Of a stretch of 9,804 nt of DNA, positions 1 to 6,530 are shown piece after piece (within the stretch, counting starts at the first letter, position 1; every line of letters starts with the position of its first letter). The stretch comes from Acidobacteriaceae bacterium. Lineage in GTDB: Bacteria; Acidobacteriota; Terriglobia; Terriglobales; Acidobacteriaceae. Location: NCBI GenBank assembly GCA_003135315.1, contig PLBD01000163.1, positions 1 through 9,804 on the forward strand, written 5' to 3'. The position numbers and the translations under genes were made by a program. The notes beneath the pieces were generated by a model. The model saw nothing but the letters and a program-made list of their open reading frames with translations, did not search any database and was not told where the DNA came from.

Positions 1-483
1 GCCCTGGCGCGCGAAAATCAGCGCAAGGCCGGCGTGGAGAACGTCGAGTTCCTCAAGGGTGAGATCGAGAACATTCCATTGCCCGACAACTCCGTCGATG
101 TGATCATCTCCAACTGCGTCATCAATCTCTCGGCCGACAAAGACCAGGTGCTGCGCGAGGCCTTTCGCGTCCTGAAGCCGGGCGGCCGTTTTGCTGTGTC
201 TGACGTTGTGGTACATGGCGATGTTCCACCGCAGGTGCGCGAAAGCGTGCTGCTGTGGGTGGGCTGCATCGCCGGCGCGCTGCAGGACACGGAATACTCC
301 GCCAAGCTGGCCACGGCCGGATTTGCGGCCATCGAGATCGAACCGACGCGGGTCTACAAAGTGGAGGACGCGCGCGCCTTTCTGACGGCTAAAGGTCTTG
401 ACGTCGATGCCCTCGCCGCGCAAGTCGATGGCAAGTTCATGAGCGCCTTCATCCGCGCCAGGAAACCTCAGGCCAACGGATAA
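1..483 (+). CDS. arsM: Arsenite S-adenosylmethionine methyltransferase, C-terminal part (5' end outside window)
   Basis: This is the C-terminal 160 residues of a class I SAM-dependent methyltransferase; the reading frame is open from base 1, so the gene starts upstream. ArsM methylates As(III) in the cytoplasm to methylated, partly volatile species. Visible residues are the post-motif-I segment with PLPDNSVDVIISNCVINLS, followed by LKPGGRFAVSD, both typical of ArsM. Cys39 of the fragment (in SNCVINL) and Cys89 (in GCIAGAL) are 50 residues apart, the same spacing as Cys174 and Cys224 that bind As(III) in the characterised algal enzyme CmArsM. The third conserved N-terminal Cys and the SAM-binding GxGxG loop would lie outside the window. 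The stop is TAA at 481-483, and arsC begins 5 bases later, so the two are probably co-transcribed. The GTG at 34 is internal, not a start. Identity is well supported by motifs and neighbours. Confidence 0.93.
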   Translation, partial: ALARENQRKAGVENVEFLKGEIENIPLPDNSVDVIISNCVINLSADKDQVLREAFRVLKPGGRFAVSDVVVHGDVPPQVRESVLLWVGCIAGALQDTEYSAKLATAGFAAIEIEPTRVYKVEDARAFLTAKGLDVDALAAQVDGKFMSAFIRARKPQANG

Positions 484-488
484 CCATC

Positions 489-983
489 ATGCCGGCCCAC
501 TACAACGTTCTCTTCCTCTGCACCGGCAACTCGGCGCGCTCCATCATGGCGGAAGCAATCCTCAACTTCAAGGGACGTCCAACCTTCACCGCGTACAGCG
601 CAGGCAGCCATCCGACGGGCACAGTTCGTCCCGAGGCGCTTCGCCAATTGGAACTGGCCACGTTGCCGCCCGCCGGCCTGCGCAGCAAGAGCTGGGACGA
701 GTTTGCCAAGCCCGGCGCCCCGGAGATGGACTTTGTGTTCACGGTTTGCGACAACGCCGCTAACGAAGTTTGCCCTCTCTGGCCCGGCCAGCCGATGACC
801 GCACACTGGGGAATTCCCGATCCTGCCGCGGTCGCTGGGTCGCCAGATGAAGTTGAGCGCGCCTATCGCGAGGCCTTCATGATGCTGGAGTGCCGAATCG
901 GACTGCTCCTGGCGCTGCCGATCGCCAGTCTCGGCAGACTAGCCATCCAAAAGGAAATCCACCGCATTGGACAGCAGCAATAA
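489..983 (+). CDS. arsC: Arsenate reductase, low-molecular-weight phosphatase type
   Basis: This 164-residue cytoplasmic enzyme is of the LMW protein tyrosine phosphatase fold and reduces arsenate to arsenite. The P-loop is CTGNSARS at residues 11-18 (CX5R, nucleophile Cys11, Arg17). Two further cysteines, Cys87 and Cys95 in VCDNAANEVCPLWPGQP, fit the disulfide relay of this family; the spacing is eight residues, against seven for Cys82/Cys89 of the S. aureus enzyme. Asp111 in HWGIPDP fits the general acid. Electrons in related enzymes come from thioredoxin or a mycothiol/glutaredoxin system; a thioredoxin gene lies at 6531 but nothing ties the two together. The ATG at 489 is 5 bases after the arsM stop with no strong ribosome binding site, which suggests translational coupling. 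The protein is longer than the roughly 131-residue S. aureus form because of a C-terminal extension (about residues 135-164). It lacks the PTPase-only features that would point to a tyrosine phosphatase. Confidence 0.93.
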   Translation: MPAHYNVLFLCTGNSARSIMAEAILNFKGRPTFTAYSAGSHPTGTVRPEALRQLELATLPPAGLRSKSWDEFAKPGAPEMDFVFTVCDNAANEVCPLWPGQPMTAHWGIPDPAAVAGSPDEVERAYREAFMMLECRIGLLLALPIASLGRLAIQKEIHRIGQQQ

Positions 984-987
984 AGCG

Positions 988-2121
988 ATGCAGAGCAAAG
1001 TGACATCCCGCCTCAGCGTTCTCGATCGCTACCTCACGCTGTGGATTTTTACCGCCATGTTGCTTGGCGTGCTTTCGGGATGGGCGCTCCCCGGCGTCGT
1101 TCCCTTACTCAACCGCTTCAGCGTCGGCACCACATCGGTTCCCATTGCCGTGGGCCTCATCCTGATGATGTATCCGCCGCTCGCGAAAGTTCGCTACGAA
1201 GAGCTGGGCGAGGTCTTCCGCAACAAGAAAATCCTCGCGCTTTCGCTGGTGCAAAATTGGCTGATCGGTCCGGTGCTGATGTTTGTGCTCGCCATTATTT
1301 TCCTGCGCGGCTATCCCGCGTACATGACCGGCTTGATCCTGATTGGGCTGGCGCGCTGCATCGCGATGGTGATCGTGTGGAACGAACTGGCGAAAGGCGA
1401 CACACAATACGCAGCTGGCCTGGTGGCATTCAATTCCGTCTTCCAGGTGCTTTTCTACTCTGTCTATGCGTGGATCTTCGTCACCAAGCTGCCGCTGTGG
1501 TTTGGCTTGCGAGGCATGGTGGTCAACGTTTCCATCCGCGACATCGCGGAAAGCGTGTTCATCTATCTCGGCATTCCATTTCTCGCCGGAATCATCACGC
1601 GCTTTTCCCTGGTGGCACTCAAAGGGCGCACTTGGTACGAGCACACCTTCATTCCCCTCATCAGCCCAATCACGCTGGTCGCGCTGTTGTTCACGATTGT
1701 GGTGATGTTTTCCCTGAAGGGCGAATACATCCTGCGCCTTCCCTTCGACGTTATCCGCATCGCCATTCCGCTGTTGATCTACTTTGTGCTGATGTTCCTG
1801 GTGTCGTTCTACATGGGCTACAAGCTCAAGGCCGGCTACTCCCAGTCGGCAACGCTTTCCTTCACCGCGGCCAGCAACAATTTTGAGCTGGCCATCGCGG
1901 TGGCCGTAGCGGTATTTGGGATCAATTCAGGCGAGGCATTCGCGGCGGTGATTGGCCCGCTGGTCGAGGTTCCAGCGATGATCGGCCTGGTCAACGTTGC
2001 GCTCTACTTCCAGCGCAGATACTACGGCCAGAACGGCCTGGCCGAAGGCGGCGGAATTAGCTCCGGGCTTGCATCTTCTGCAGCAGTTCATGGCCGGCGT
2101 GCTCGGGATCGGCCAGCTTGA
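988..2121 (+). CDS. acr3: Arsenite efflux permease, Acr3 family
   Basis: This is a 377-residue inner-membrane transporter with about ten hydrophobic segments that extrudes As(III), driven by the membrane potential. Family signatures are VGLILMMYPPLAKV near residues 55-68, GLARCIAMVIVWNELAKGD around Cys124, and SNNFELAIAVAVAVFG with Glu300. Cys124 and Glu300 are 176 residues apart, exactly as the essential Cys129 and Glu305 of Alkaliphilus metalliredigens Acr3. I chose the ATG at 988, four bases after the arsC stop, which suits coupled translation; a TTG at 967 in the same frame, overlapping arsC, is a less likely alternative although an AAGGA lies upstream of it. The family normally ends near FQRRYYG (residues 341-347). 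Here about 30 extra low-complexity residues follow, and the last 65 bases lie antisense to the 3' end of the STAS gene. No intrinsic terminator is visible after the stop. Confidence 0.94.
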   Translation: MQSKVTSRLSVLDRYLTLWIFTAMLLGVLSGWALPGVVPLLNRFSVGTTSVPIAVGLILMMYPPLAKVRYEELGEVFRNKKILALSLVQNWLIGPVLMFVLAIIFLRGYPAYMTGLILIGLARCIAMVIVWNELAKGDTQYAAGLVAFNSVFQVLFYSVYAWIFVTKLPLWFGLRGMVVNVSIRDIAESVFIYLGIPFLAGIITRFSLVALKGRTWYEHTFIPLISPITLVALLFTIVVMFSLKGEYILRLPFDVIRIAIPLLIYFVLMFLVSFYMGYKLKAGYSQSATLSFTAASNNFELAIAVAVAVFGINSGEAFAAVIGPLVEVPAMIGLVNVALYFQRRYYGQNGLAEGGGISSGLASSAAVHGRRARDRPA

Positions 2122-2746
2122 ATCCGCTTTCCAGCAGTACCGTGGTGGCATTGGGGGCCAGCGGCTTCAGCGCTTCTACCACACTGTGGGATGCCAGTTG
2201 CGAGCTGTCGGGTCCCAGCACGATGTAGTCGACTTTGGCCGCGCTCAGCAGGGTCTTGGCATCGCGGACGCGGCAGGTGGACAGGACCTCGTAGCCATGA
2301 TGTTGCAGCAGGGTCCGCACAAACGCGCACAGGTCAGGTGATTGGTCCACGAAGAGCACCAGCGGCCCCGCGCCTTTCGTTCCCGGCGTCACCGCCGCCG
2401 GCTCTTTCAGGAACGAGACGATGGCTTCCTCTTCCGAGTCGTACACGCGGAAGATGTTGGACAGCTTCGTCATTTGCAGCAGCGTGGCAAGAAAGGGTTG
2501 GGGCGCGGCCAGCCGGAAGTCGCCGCCGCGGCCGCGAGTATGCGATAGGAACCGTACCAGCAGGCCCATGCCGGTGCTGTCCACGCGCGTCACCTCGCCC
2601 GTATGCAGCACGAACCGGTTGAATTCCACCATGCCACGATTGACCGCGGCTTCCAGAAAGCTGACCTCTTCGCCGGTGACGATGCGGCCCATGCACTTCA
2701 CCACATACACCTTGCCGCAAGGACGGCAATCCACGGAAAGTGACAT
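2057..2746 (-). CDS. STAS-domain protein fused to a degenerate receiver-like domain
   Basis: The protein has 229 residues, is soluble, and appears to have two domains. Residues 1-115 look like a STAS (anti-sigma-factor antagonist) domain. The segment VTRVDSTGMGLLVRFL at 52-67 holds Ser57 where SpoIIAA-type antagonists are phosphorylated by a partner kinase. Residues 128-229 resemble a response-regulator receiver fold (LVLFVDQSPDLCAFVRTLL, with an Asp at 134). The usual phospho-acceptor Asp at the end of beta-3 is Gly178 (DYIVLGPD), and no KP motif is evident, so it is probably not phosphorylated in the normal way. The start at 2746 is chosen because GAGG lies about 7 bases upstream and the STAS fold begins there; a TTG at 2812 would add 22 unlikely residues. 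It is the last gene of the ADOP-tatA-tatB direction, 108 bases after the Tat gene. Its partner and sigma factor are not in the window. A role in partner switching is inference. Confidence 0.75.
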   Translation of the reverse strand: MSLSVDCRPCGKVYVVKCMGRIVTGEEVSFLEAAVNRGMVEFNRFVLHTGEVTRVDSTGMGLLVRFLSHTRGRGGDFRLAAPQPFLATLLQMTKLSNIFRVYDSEEEAIVSFLKEPAAVTPGTKGAGPLVLFVDQSPDLCAFVRTLLQHHGYEVLSTCRVRDAKTLLSAAKVDYIVLGPDSSQLASHSVVEALKPLAPNATTVLLESGFKLADPEHAGHELLQKMQARS

Positions 2747-2771
2747 GCAAACCTCGGCTATAGGAGTAGAG

Positions 2772-2801
2772 ATTCCCTGCCACTGTATCACCAGCGGGAA
2801 T
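2772..2801. other. Intercistronic inverted repeat between Tat gene and STAS gene
   Basis: ATTCCC at 2772-2777 and GGGAAT at 2796-2801 are perfect 6-bp inverted arms around an 18-base loop. The element lies in the 108-base gap before the STAS gene. There is no T-run beside it, so it is not a convincing terminator. It could be an mRNA stem or an operator, or it could be chance. Confidence 0.3.
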
Positions 2802-2854
2802 GGATGCTGCAACCATTTGTTCGGGATAGCAGAGCAGGAACCTGAGGCGGTCGC

Positions 2855-3115
2855 TTACGACACCGAGCGTTCCTGGACAGCTTCTTTCGGCGCGGCCTCG
2901 CTCGGCGCTTCCAGTTGCGGGGTGGGAGCCACCACCGCCTTTTGTTTTTCTTCCAACTCGATTCTCAGCAACTCGCCCTCCAGTTGACGTTTCAGGTCGT
3001 CGCGCATCACGCGAAACTGCGCCATAAACTTCGCCAGCTGCCGGGCAACCTCCGGCAGTTTCTTGGGGCCAAAGATGAGCAGGGCCAATATCAGGATGAA
3101 GAGGACGTCAGGCAT
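2855..3115 (-). CDS. Sec-independent translocase subunit, TatA/TatB family
   Basis: This is an 86-residue single-span protein of the twin-arginine translocase, which moves folded proteins across the inner membrane. Residues 1-16 form the short membrane helix (PDVLFILILALLIFGPKKLPE), with the FGPKKLPE hinge at about 15-22 diagnostic of the family. It is followed by an amphipathic basic/acidic helix (to about residue 60) and a Pro/Ala/Glu-rich tail. The longer second helix and charged tail make it more TatB-like than the 60-residue protein upstream, but the Glu before the membrane helix typical of TatB is not visible, so I leave the symbol open. The ATG at 3113-3115 is the only ATG, GTG or TTG start in frame. 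It has no clear ribosome binding site and gives an unusually short N-terminus before the helix. It lies 59 bases downstream of tatA, so the two are probably co-transcribed. No tatC is in the window. Confidence 0.82.
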   Translation of the reverse strand: MPDVLFILILALLIFGPKKLPEVARQLAKFMAQFRVMRDDLKRQLEGELLRIELEEKQKAVVAPTPQLEAPSEAAPKEAVQERSVS

Positions 3116-3174
3116 GGCGAACAGGCACGGTTGGTCCGGAGCTCAGCGCAGCGCGTCGGCAGGCGCGCCAGAGA

Positions 3175-3357
3175 CTACTTCTTCTTTTCGTCCTCAGAAG
3201 GCGCGACCGGGTCCTTGGCATTCATGGACTCTTTGAAACTGCGGATGCCTTCGCCCAGGCCCTTCCCCAGTTCGGGCAGCTTCTTCGGGCCGAACACCAG
3301 CAGAGCGATAAACAGGATCACCAGCAGGTGCATCGGTTGGAACAGGTTGTCAAGCAT
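3175..3357 (-). CDS. tatA: Sec-independent protein translocase TatA
   Basis: This 60-residue protein has the standard TatA plan. A membrane helix spans about residues 4-21 (LFQPMHLLVILFIALLVFG), then the FGPKKLPELGKGLGEGI hinge and start of the amphipathic helix at about 21-38, then a short acidic/lysine tail ending in EDEKKK. TatA oligomers form the pore-like part of the Tat export machinery. The ATG at 3355-3357 is preceded by AGGAG with a spacing of 5 bases, a good start. The gene lies 62 bases downstream of the ADOP permease stop and 59 bases upstream of the second Tat gene, so it may belong to one transcript or have its own weak promoter in the gap; I see no clear promoter. The length matches the family. 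Confidence 0.92.
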   Translation of the reverse strand: MLDNLFQPMHLLVILFIALLVFGPKKLPELGKGLGEGIRSFKESMNAKDPVAPSEDEKKK

Positions 3358-3419
3358 ATGAACTCCTACTCCCTAAGCATAGCGCATCTGGCAAGGTTTG
3401 AGCAGATTCCGGCTCTTTC

Positions 3420-5972
3420 CTACTGGATGCGTAAGGCTTCCACCGGTTCAATCGAAGCCGCCCGTCGCGCCGGAACCAATCCTGCGATGAACGCGCACAA
3501 TCCCAGCGCGGCAATCGCCCCGCCCAGAATTACCGGATTGAAGGCGCCCACGCCGTAGAGCTTGCTCGCCATCAGGCGGCCGGTAAGGATCGCCAGCGGA
3601 ACTCCGATGATCAGCCCGAGACCGATCTGCCAGAAGGCGCCGCGCAGAACCATCGCAACGATGTCTTTGCGGTCGGCGCCCACGGCCATGCGAATGCCGA
3701 TCTCGCTGGTGCGGCGCGCAATGTTGTAAGCCGTAACGCCGTAGAGTCCGACCGACGCCAGCAGTAAGGCGAGCAGGCTAAACAACTCCGTCAGGCGCGC
3801 GATGACCCTTTCCTGGTTGAAGACTCGAACCACCTGTTCGCCAAAGGTGTGCATCTCGATGATGCTCAGGTTGGGGTCGATACCGGCCAGCACCCGCCGC
3901 ACCTGGGGGCCGATATCCTCCGCCGGTCCTGCGAACTGCATCTCGATCCTGCCGGGATATTCCGACTGCGATATCATGCGCCGATAGTTAGGCTCCACGA
4001 AGTTCGTATTCTGAAAATAGGGAAGAAAGAACATCGGGTTCTGCTTGTATTGGGTGTCCGTCGGATCGCGATACTGCGTGTCTTTGACCACGCCGACGAT
4101 TTCATAGTCTCCGCTGTGACCTGGTCGATCGAATCCGAAGTGTTGGCCGATAGGATCTTCTTGGGGGAAGTATTTGCGTACAAAACTCTCGTCCACCACG
4201 GCTACTCTTTGCGAGCTAGCCGTGTCTTCTTCGCCGATAGCGCGGCCGCGCAGGACCGGGGTGCCAATCACCTTGAAGTAATCGGGGCTGACGCGCAACC
4301 ATCCGGCGTCGGTATCCTCGGTTGACTCCGGTGGGCGGCCCTGGATTGCGATGGTGTCGTTCCAGCTGTCATCGTCCTGCGGGCTGTACATGGAATAACT
4401 GACGGCGAGCACGCCGGGAATCTGGCGCAGCCGGTCGCGCAGTTGCTGATCGAGAGCAGGCAGCCGCTCCTCGGTGTACCCGGCCGTCTGCGGGTCGATC
4501 ATTACGATCATGCGTCCGCTGGTGTTAAAGCCGAAGTTCATGTGCTCCAGATAGCGGAGGCTTGCGGTCACCAGGCCAGCCATGGCCAGCAAAACCAGCG
4601 ACAAGGCAGCTTGTGCAATGACCAGCGACTTCTGCGGCAAGGCAGAACGATCGCGGGTGGAGCGGTTGGCGCCGCGCAAGGCTTCGGCCGGATCGGAGTG
4701 CGACGAGATCCACGCCGGAGCTATTCCAAAGACAACTCCAGTAACGAGCGAGAGCGCGAAGGCGAAAGCCAGAATTGGCAGTGAAGGCGAGGTGTCGATG
4801 GGGACGAAATTCGCGCCGCGGAAGGCGATCAGCAGAATGGCGCGGTTGCCGAAGTAGGCCAGCGCCAGCCCGGCCGCTCCGCCAAGGCAGGCCAGCACAA
4901 TGCTCTCCGTCAGCAGGTTGCGAATAAGGCGGCCGCGCGTCGCTCCCAGTGCCAGCTGCACCGCAGTTTGCTGGCGTCTCGCCGTACCGCGCGCCAGCAG
5001 CAGGTTCGCCAAATTGGCGCAGGCGATCAACAGCACCAGCGCGGAGGCGGCCGTAAGCAGGTACAGGCCGGCCCTCGCCTGGTCCCTCAGGTTGGTGATG
5101 CCGGCGCCACCGGGCGCGAGCTTGATGAACTGCTTCCCGATCTTCCCGCGCGAAACTGGCAGCAAGGCGCTGGATATGGTGGGCAACCACTGCCGCAATT
5201 CGGTGGTCAATTGCGACTCCACTTGCGAGGGCTGCGCTCCCGGCTTCATGCGCCCAATCAGGTAGAGCCAATGCTGGTTGTCCAGGTGCAAAAGGGCGCC
5301 TTCCTGGCTGAGCAGCGGCTCTAAGGCGAGAGGGAAGTAAAACTCTGGAGGGTCGTTGCGCAGCCGGTCGCCGAAGAACCCCGGCGGCGCAATACCGGCA
5401 ACCGTAACCGGTTTGCCATTGATCATGAAGCTGCCGCCTATGACCGAAGGATCGAGACTGTAATGCTCCTGCCAGGCGCGGTAGCTCATCACCACCACCG
5501 GAGCAGCACCGGCCGCGTCATCCTGCGGAGTCAGCAGTCGTCCGGCGAAAGGCTGCAGCCCGAACGTAGAAAAGTAATTACCGGAGACAAACTCGCTGGG
5601 GAAAGTCTCCGCTGCAGCCTGGGAACCGACACGGCGCACGCTGATTTCCGGCTCATTGCCCTGGAAGGCGGCGATCTCCTCGAACTGCGGCGTGTTGGCG
5701 ACGATATACCGGTACAGCCCGTATGAGTACAGACTCCATCCGTCACTCTGGAGACCGCCCCAGACACAGCAATTGTCGGTGTTGCCGATGCGGTAAAGCT
5801 GCGCGGGATTTGCCACCGGCAGCGACTTCAGCATCACCGCGTGTACCAGGGTGAAGATGGCCGTATTCGCGCCAATACCCAAGGCCAGCGTCAGGATGGC
5901 CGTGATGGTGAATCCCGGCGCCTTGCGCAACTGCCGCAGCGCGTAGCGGACGTCGTGCAGGATCGTCGGCAT
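3420..5972 (-). CDS. ADOP family permease (acidobacterial duplicated orphan permease, MacB/FtsX-like)
   Basis: This 850-residue inner-membrane protein has two tandem MacB_PCD plus FtsX units. The N-terminal motif DVRYALRQLRKAPGFT leads into the first membrane helix (about 21-47, with LALGIGANTAIF), typical of ADOP proteins. A large extracytoplasmic domain follows (about 48-290). Three helices lie near 302-328, 355-385 and 398-422, with the FtsX signature RQQTAVQLALGATRGRL. A fifth helix (about 448-470), a second extracytoplasmic domain and three more helices follow, with the repeated signature RTSEIGIRMAVGADRKDI and the terminal VPARRAASIEPVEALR. I chose the ATG at 5970-5972 because AGGGGGA lies just upstream; an in-frame GTG at 6011 has no such site. 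No ATPase is adjacent, which is why the family is called orphan. Substrate is unknown; a role in export or envelope mechanotransmission is inference from MacB. It is first in a run with two Tat genes and a STAS gene. Confidence 0.93.
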   Translation of the reverse strand: MPTILHDVRYALRQLRKAPGFTITAILTLALGIGANTAIFTLVHAVMLKSLPVANPAQLYRIGNTDNCCVWGGLQSDGWSLYSYGLYRYIVANTPQFEEIAAFQGNEPEISVRRVGSQAAAETFPSEFVSGNYFSTFGLQPFAGRLLTPQDDAAGAAPVVVMSYRAWQEHYSLDPSVIGGSFMINGKPVTVAGIAPPGFFGDRLRNDPPEFYFPLALEPLLSQEGALLHLDNQHWLYLIGRMKPGAQPSQVESQLTTELRQWLPTISSALLPVSRGKIGKQFIKLAPGGAGITNLRDQARAGLYLLTAASALVLLIACANLANLLLARGTARRQQTAVQLALGATRGRLIRNLLTESIVLACLGGAAGLALAYFGNRAILLIAFRGANFVPIDTSPSLPILAFAFALSLVTGVVFGIAPAWISSHSDPAEALRGANRSTRDRSALPQKSLVIAQAALSLVLLAMAGLVTASLRYLEHMNFGFNTSGRMIVMIDPQTAGYTEERLPALDQQLRDRLRQIPGVLAVSYSMYSPQDDDSWNDTIAIQGRPPESTEDTDAGWLRVSPDYFKVIGTPVLRGRAIGEEDTASSQRVAVVDESFVRKYFPQEDPIGQHFGFDRPGHSGDYEIVGVVKDTQYRDPTDTQYKQNPMFFLPYFQNTNFVEPNYRRMISQSEYPGRIEMQFAGPAEDIGPQVRRVLAGIDPNLSIIEMHTFGEQVVRVFNQERVIARLTELFSLLALLLASVGLYGVTAYNIARRTSEIGIRMAVGADRKDIVAMVLRGAFWQIGLGLIIGVPLAILTGRLMASKLYGVGAFNPVILGGAIAALGLCAFIAGLVPARRAASIEPVEALRIQ

Positions 5973-6010
5973 TCTTCCCCCTGGGACTACTGAATGCAAG
6001 CCGAGCGCCA

Positions 6011-6033
6011 CTGCCGGTCGGTCTAACCGGCGG
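6011..6033 (-). other. Hairpin in the ADOP 5' leader
   Basis: GCCGGT at 6013-6018 pairs with ACCGGC at 6026-6031 around a 7-base loop; one wobble pair and one C-G pair extend it outward to 6011 and 6033. It lies about 40 bases upstream of the ADOP start codon. It could be a leader-RNA structure or an operator. The pairing is seen; any role is inference. Confidence 0.35.
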
Positions 6034-6192
6034 CATTTCTATCACATCCGGGCTGCGGAACGGAGTCCTCATGAGCGCTCCTGTCCGGGTTTGTCAGCCG
6101 GTGTCCGGAATCGAACGCTGATGTACGTTACACTTGGTGGTATTGCTAAGCGGCCAGGTTCCGGCTGTGCAGTTCCCCGAAATTGGATATTC

Positions 6193-6257
6193 GATTTGTA
6201 AACAACCGGCCGACGAATTTATTAACTGATTCGTTACAGATACGGTATTTACAAATC
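6193..6257. repeat. Nested 65-bp inverted repeat, AT-rich
   Basis: GATTTGTAAA at 6193-6202 is perfectly inverted as TTTACAAATC at 6248-6257. Inside this, ACCG (6205-6208) pairs with CGGT (6243-6246), and ACGAAT (6213-6218) pairs with ATTCGT (6229-6234) around a 10-base apical loop. All 20 pairs are in the right order to form one bulged stem. The segment is far more AT-rich than its surroundings. It lies about 275 bases before thioredoxin and 220 before the ADOP start. It may be a regulator-binding region, an RNA stem or a remnant of a small mobile element. Confidence 0.55.
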
Positions 6258-6290
6258 TCCCTAATGGGGGCACAATTCTCATTGCGGTTT

Positions 6291-6348
6291 AGGCAGTTCT
6301 GGGGGAGGGCTGCCTTCTAGGCGCTCTGCGGGAGACCGTAGGGCGCCT
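6291..6348 (+). other. Two consecutive hairpins of unknown role
   Basis: The first hairpin pairs AGGCAG (6291-6296) with CTGCCT (6310-6315), with a G-rich loop. The second pairs AGGCGC (6319-6324) with GCGCCT (6343-6348). Both 3' arms end in a GCCTTCT segment, so the two units share sequence as well as form. Bases after the second are TCTGATTTTG, a weak T-run, so a terminator is possible but not good. No gene upstream on this strand would need one; an attenuator, small RNA or leader structure is equally possible. Confidence 0.4.
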
Positions 6349-6455
6349 TCTGATTTTGACGCGCTTCCGTTCCATGGCTTTTGCGCCGCTCACCTGCCCG
6401 GCCGCGGCCCGCAGACCGGTCGCTGCGTCCCGCGGCGTCCTGCTGCATCCAATCT

Positions 6456-6461
6456 CATAAT
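6456..6461 (+). promoter_or_regulatory. Possible -10 box for thioredoxin
   Basis: CATAAT matches the -10 consensus at five of six positions and lies 69 bases before the thioredoxin start. No recognisable -35 box stands 16-18 bases upstream, so this is a weak call. Transcription from here would give a leader of about 60 bases containing the 6486-6500 hairpin. Confidence 0.25.
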
Positions 6462-6485
6462 CGGGATGTTACGATTACCAATGGG

Positions 6486-6500
6486 CCCGCCGCTGGCGGG
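6486..6500 (+). other. Leader hairpin just upstream of the thioredoxin ribosome binding site
   Basis: CCCGCC (6486-6491) and GGCGGG (6495-6500) form a perfect 6-bp stem with a three-base GCT loop. The stem ends about 20 bases before the AGGAGG that serves trxA, leaving that site free. It may stabilise the message. The function is not known. Confidence 0.35.
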
Positions 6501-6530
6501 GCTGGCAACAAGTGTCCCGCAGGAGGAAGA

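Larger units (their letters stand above)
5973..6530. other. Gene-free interval between divergent ADOP and thioredoxin genes
   Basis: This 558-base stretch between two divergent genes holds no convincing coding region. The short open frames across it have no family features and poor starts. It contains an AT-rich nested inverted repeat (6193-6257), a hairpin close to the ADOP start (6011-6033), two consecutive hairpins (6291-6348) and a hairpin just before the thioredoxin ribosome binding site (6486-6500). It must hold promoters for both genes. The only decent -10 on the + strand is CATAAT at 6456-6461, without a good -35, and none is convincing on the - strand. Confidence 0.6.

Noticed and set aside
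967..987. TTG start for Acr3 overlapping arsC
   Set aside because: Adds seven residues not expected in Acr3; the ATG at 988 four bases after the arsC stop suits translational coupling. An AAGGA upstream of the TTG keeps it as a minor possibility.
1105..1644. Long antisense frame inside acr3
   Set aside because: His/Gln/Asp-rich composition typical of a shadow frame; acr3 carries all conserved residues on the other strand.
4525..5271. Long - strand frame inside the ADOP gene
   Set aside because: Same strand but different frame; the translation is Arg/Ala/His-rich and has no membrane or domain features, while the ADOP frame is continuous.
5973..6011. GTG start for the ADOP gene
   Set aside because: The ATG at 5972 has a strong AGGGGGA site; ADOP proteins usually start at the DVRYALRQL segment.
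6381..6530. N-terminal extension of thioredoxin by 50 residues from an upstream start
   Set aside because: The AGGAGG ribosome binding site lies directly before the ATG at 6531, the canonical thioredoxin length is 109, and the extension is Arg/Pro-rich text without signal-peptide character.
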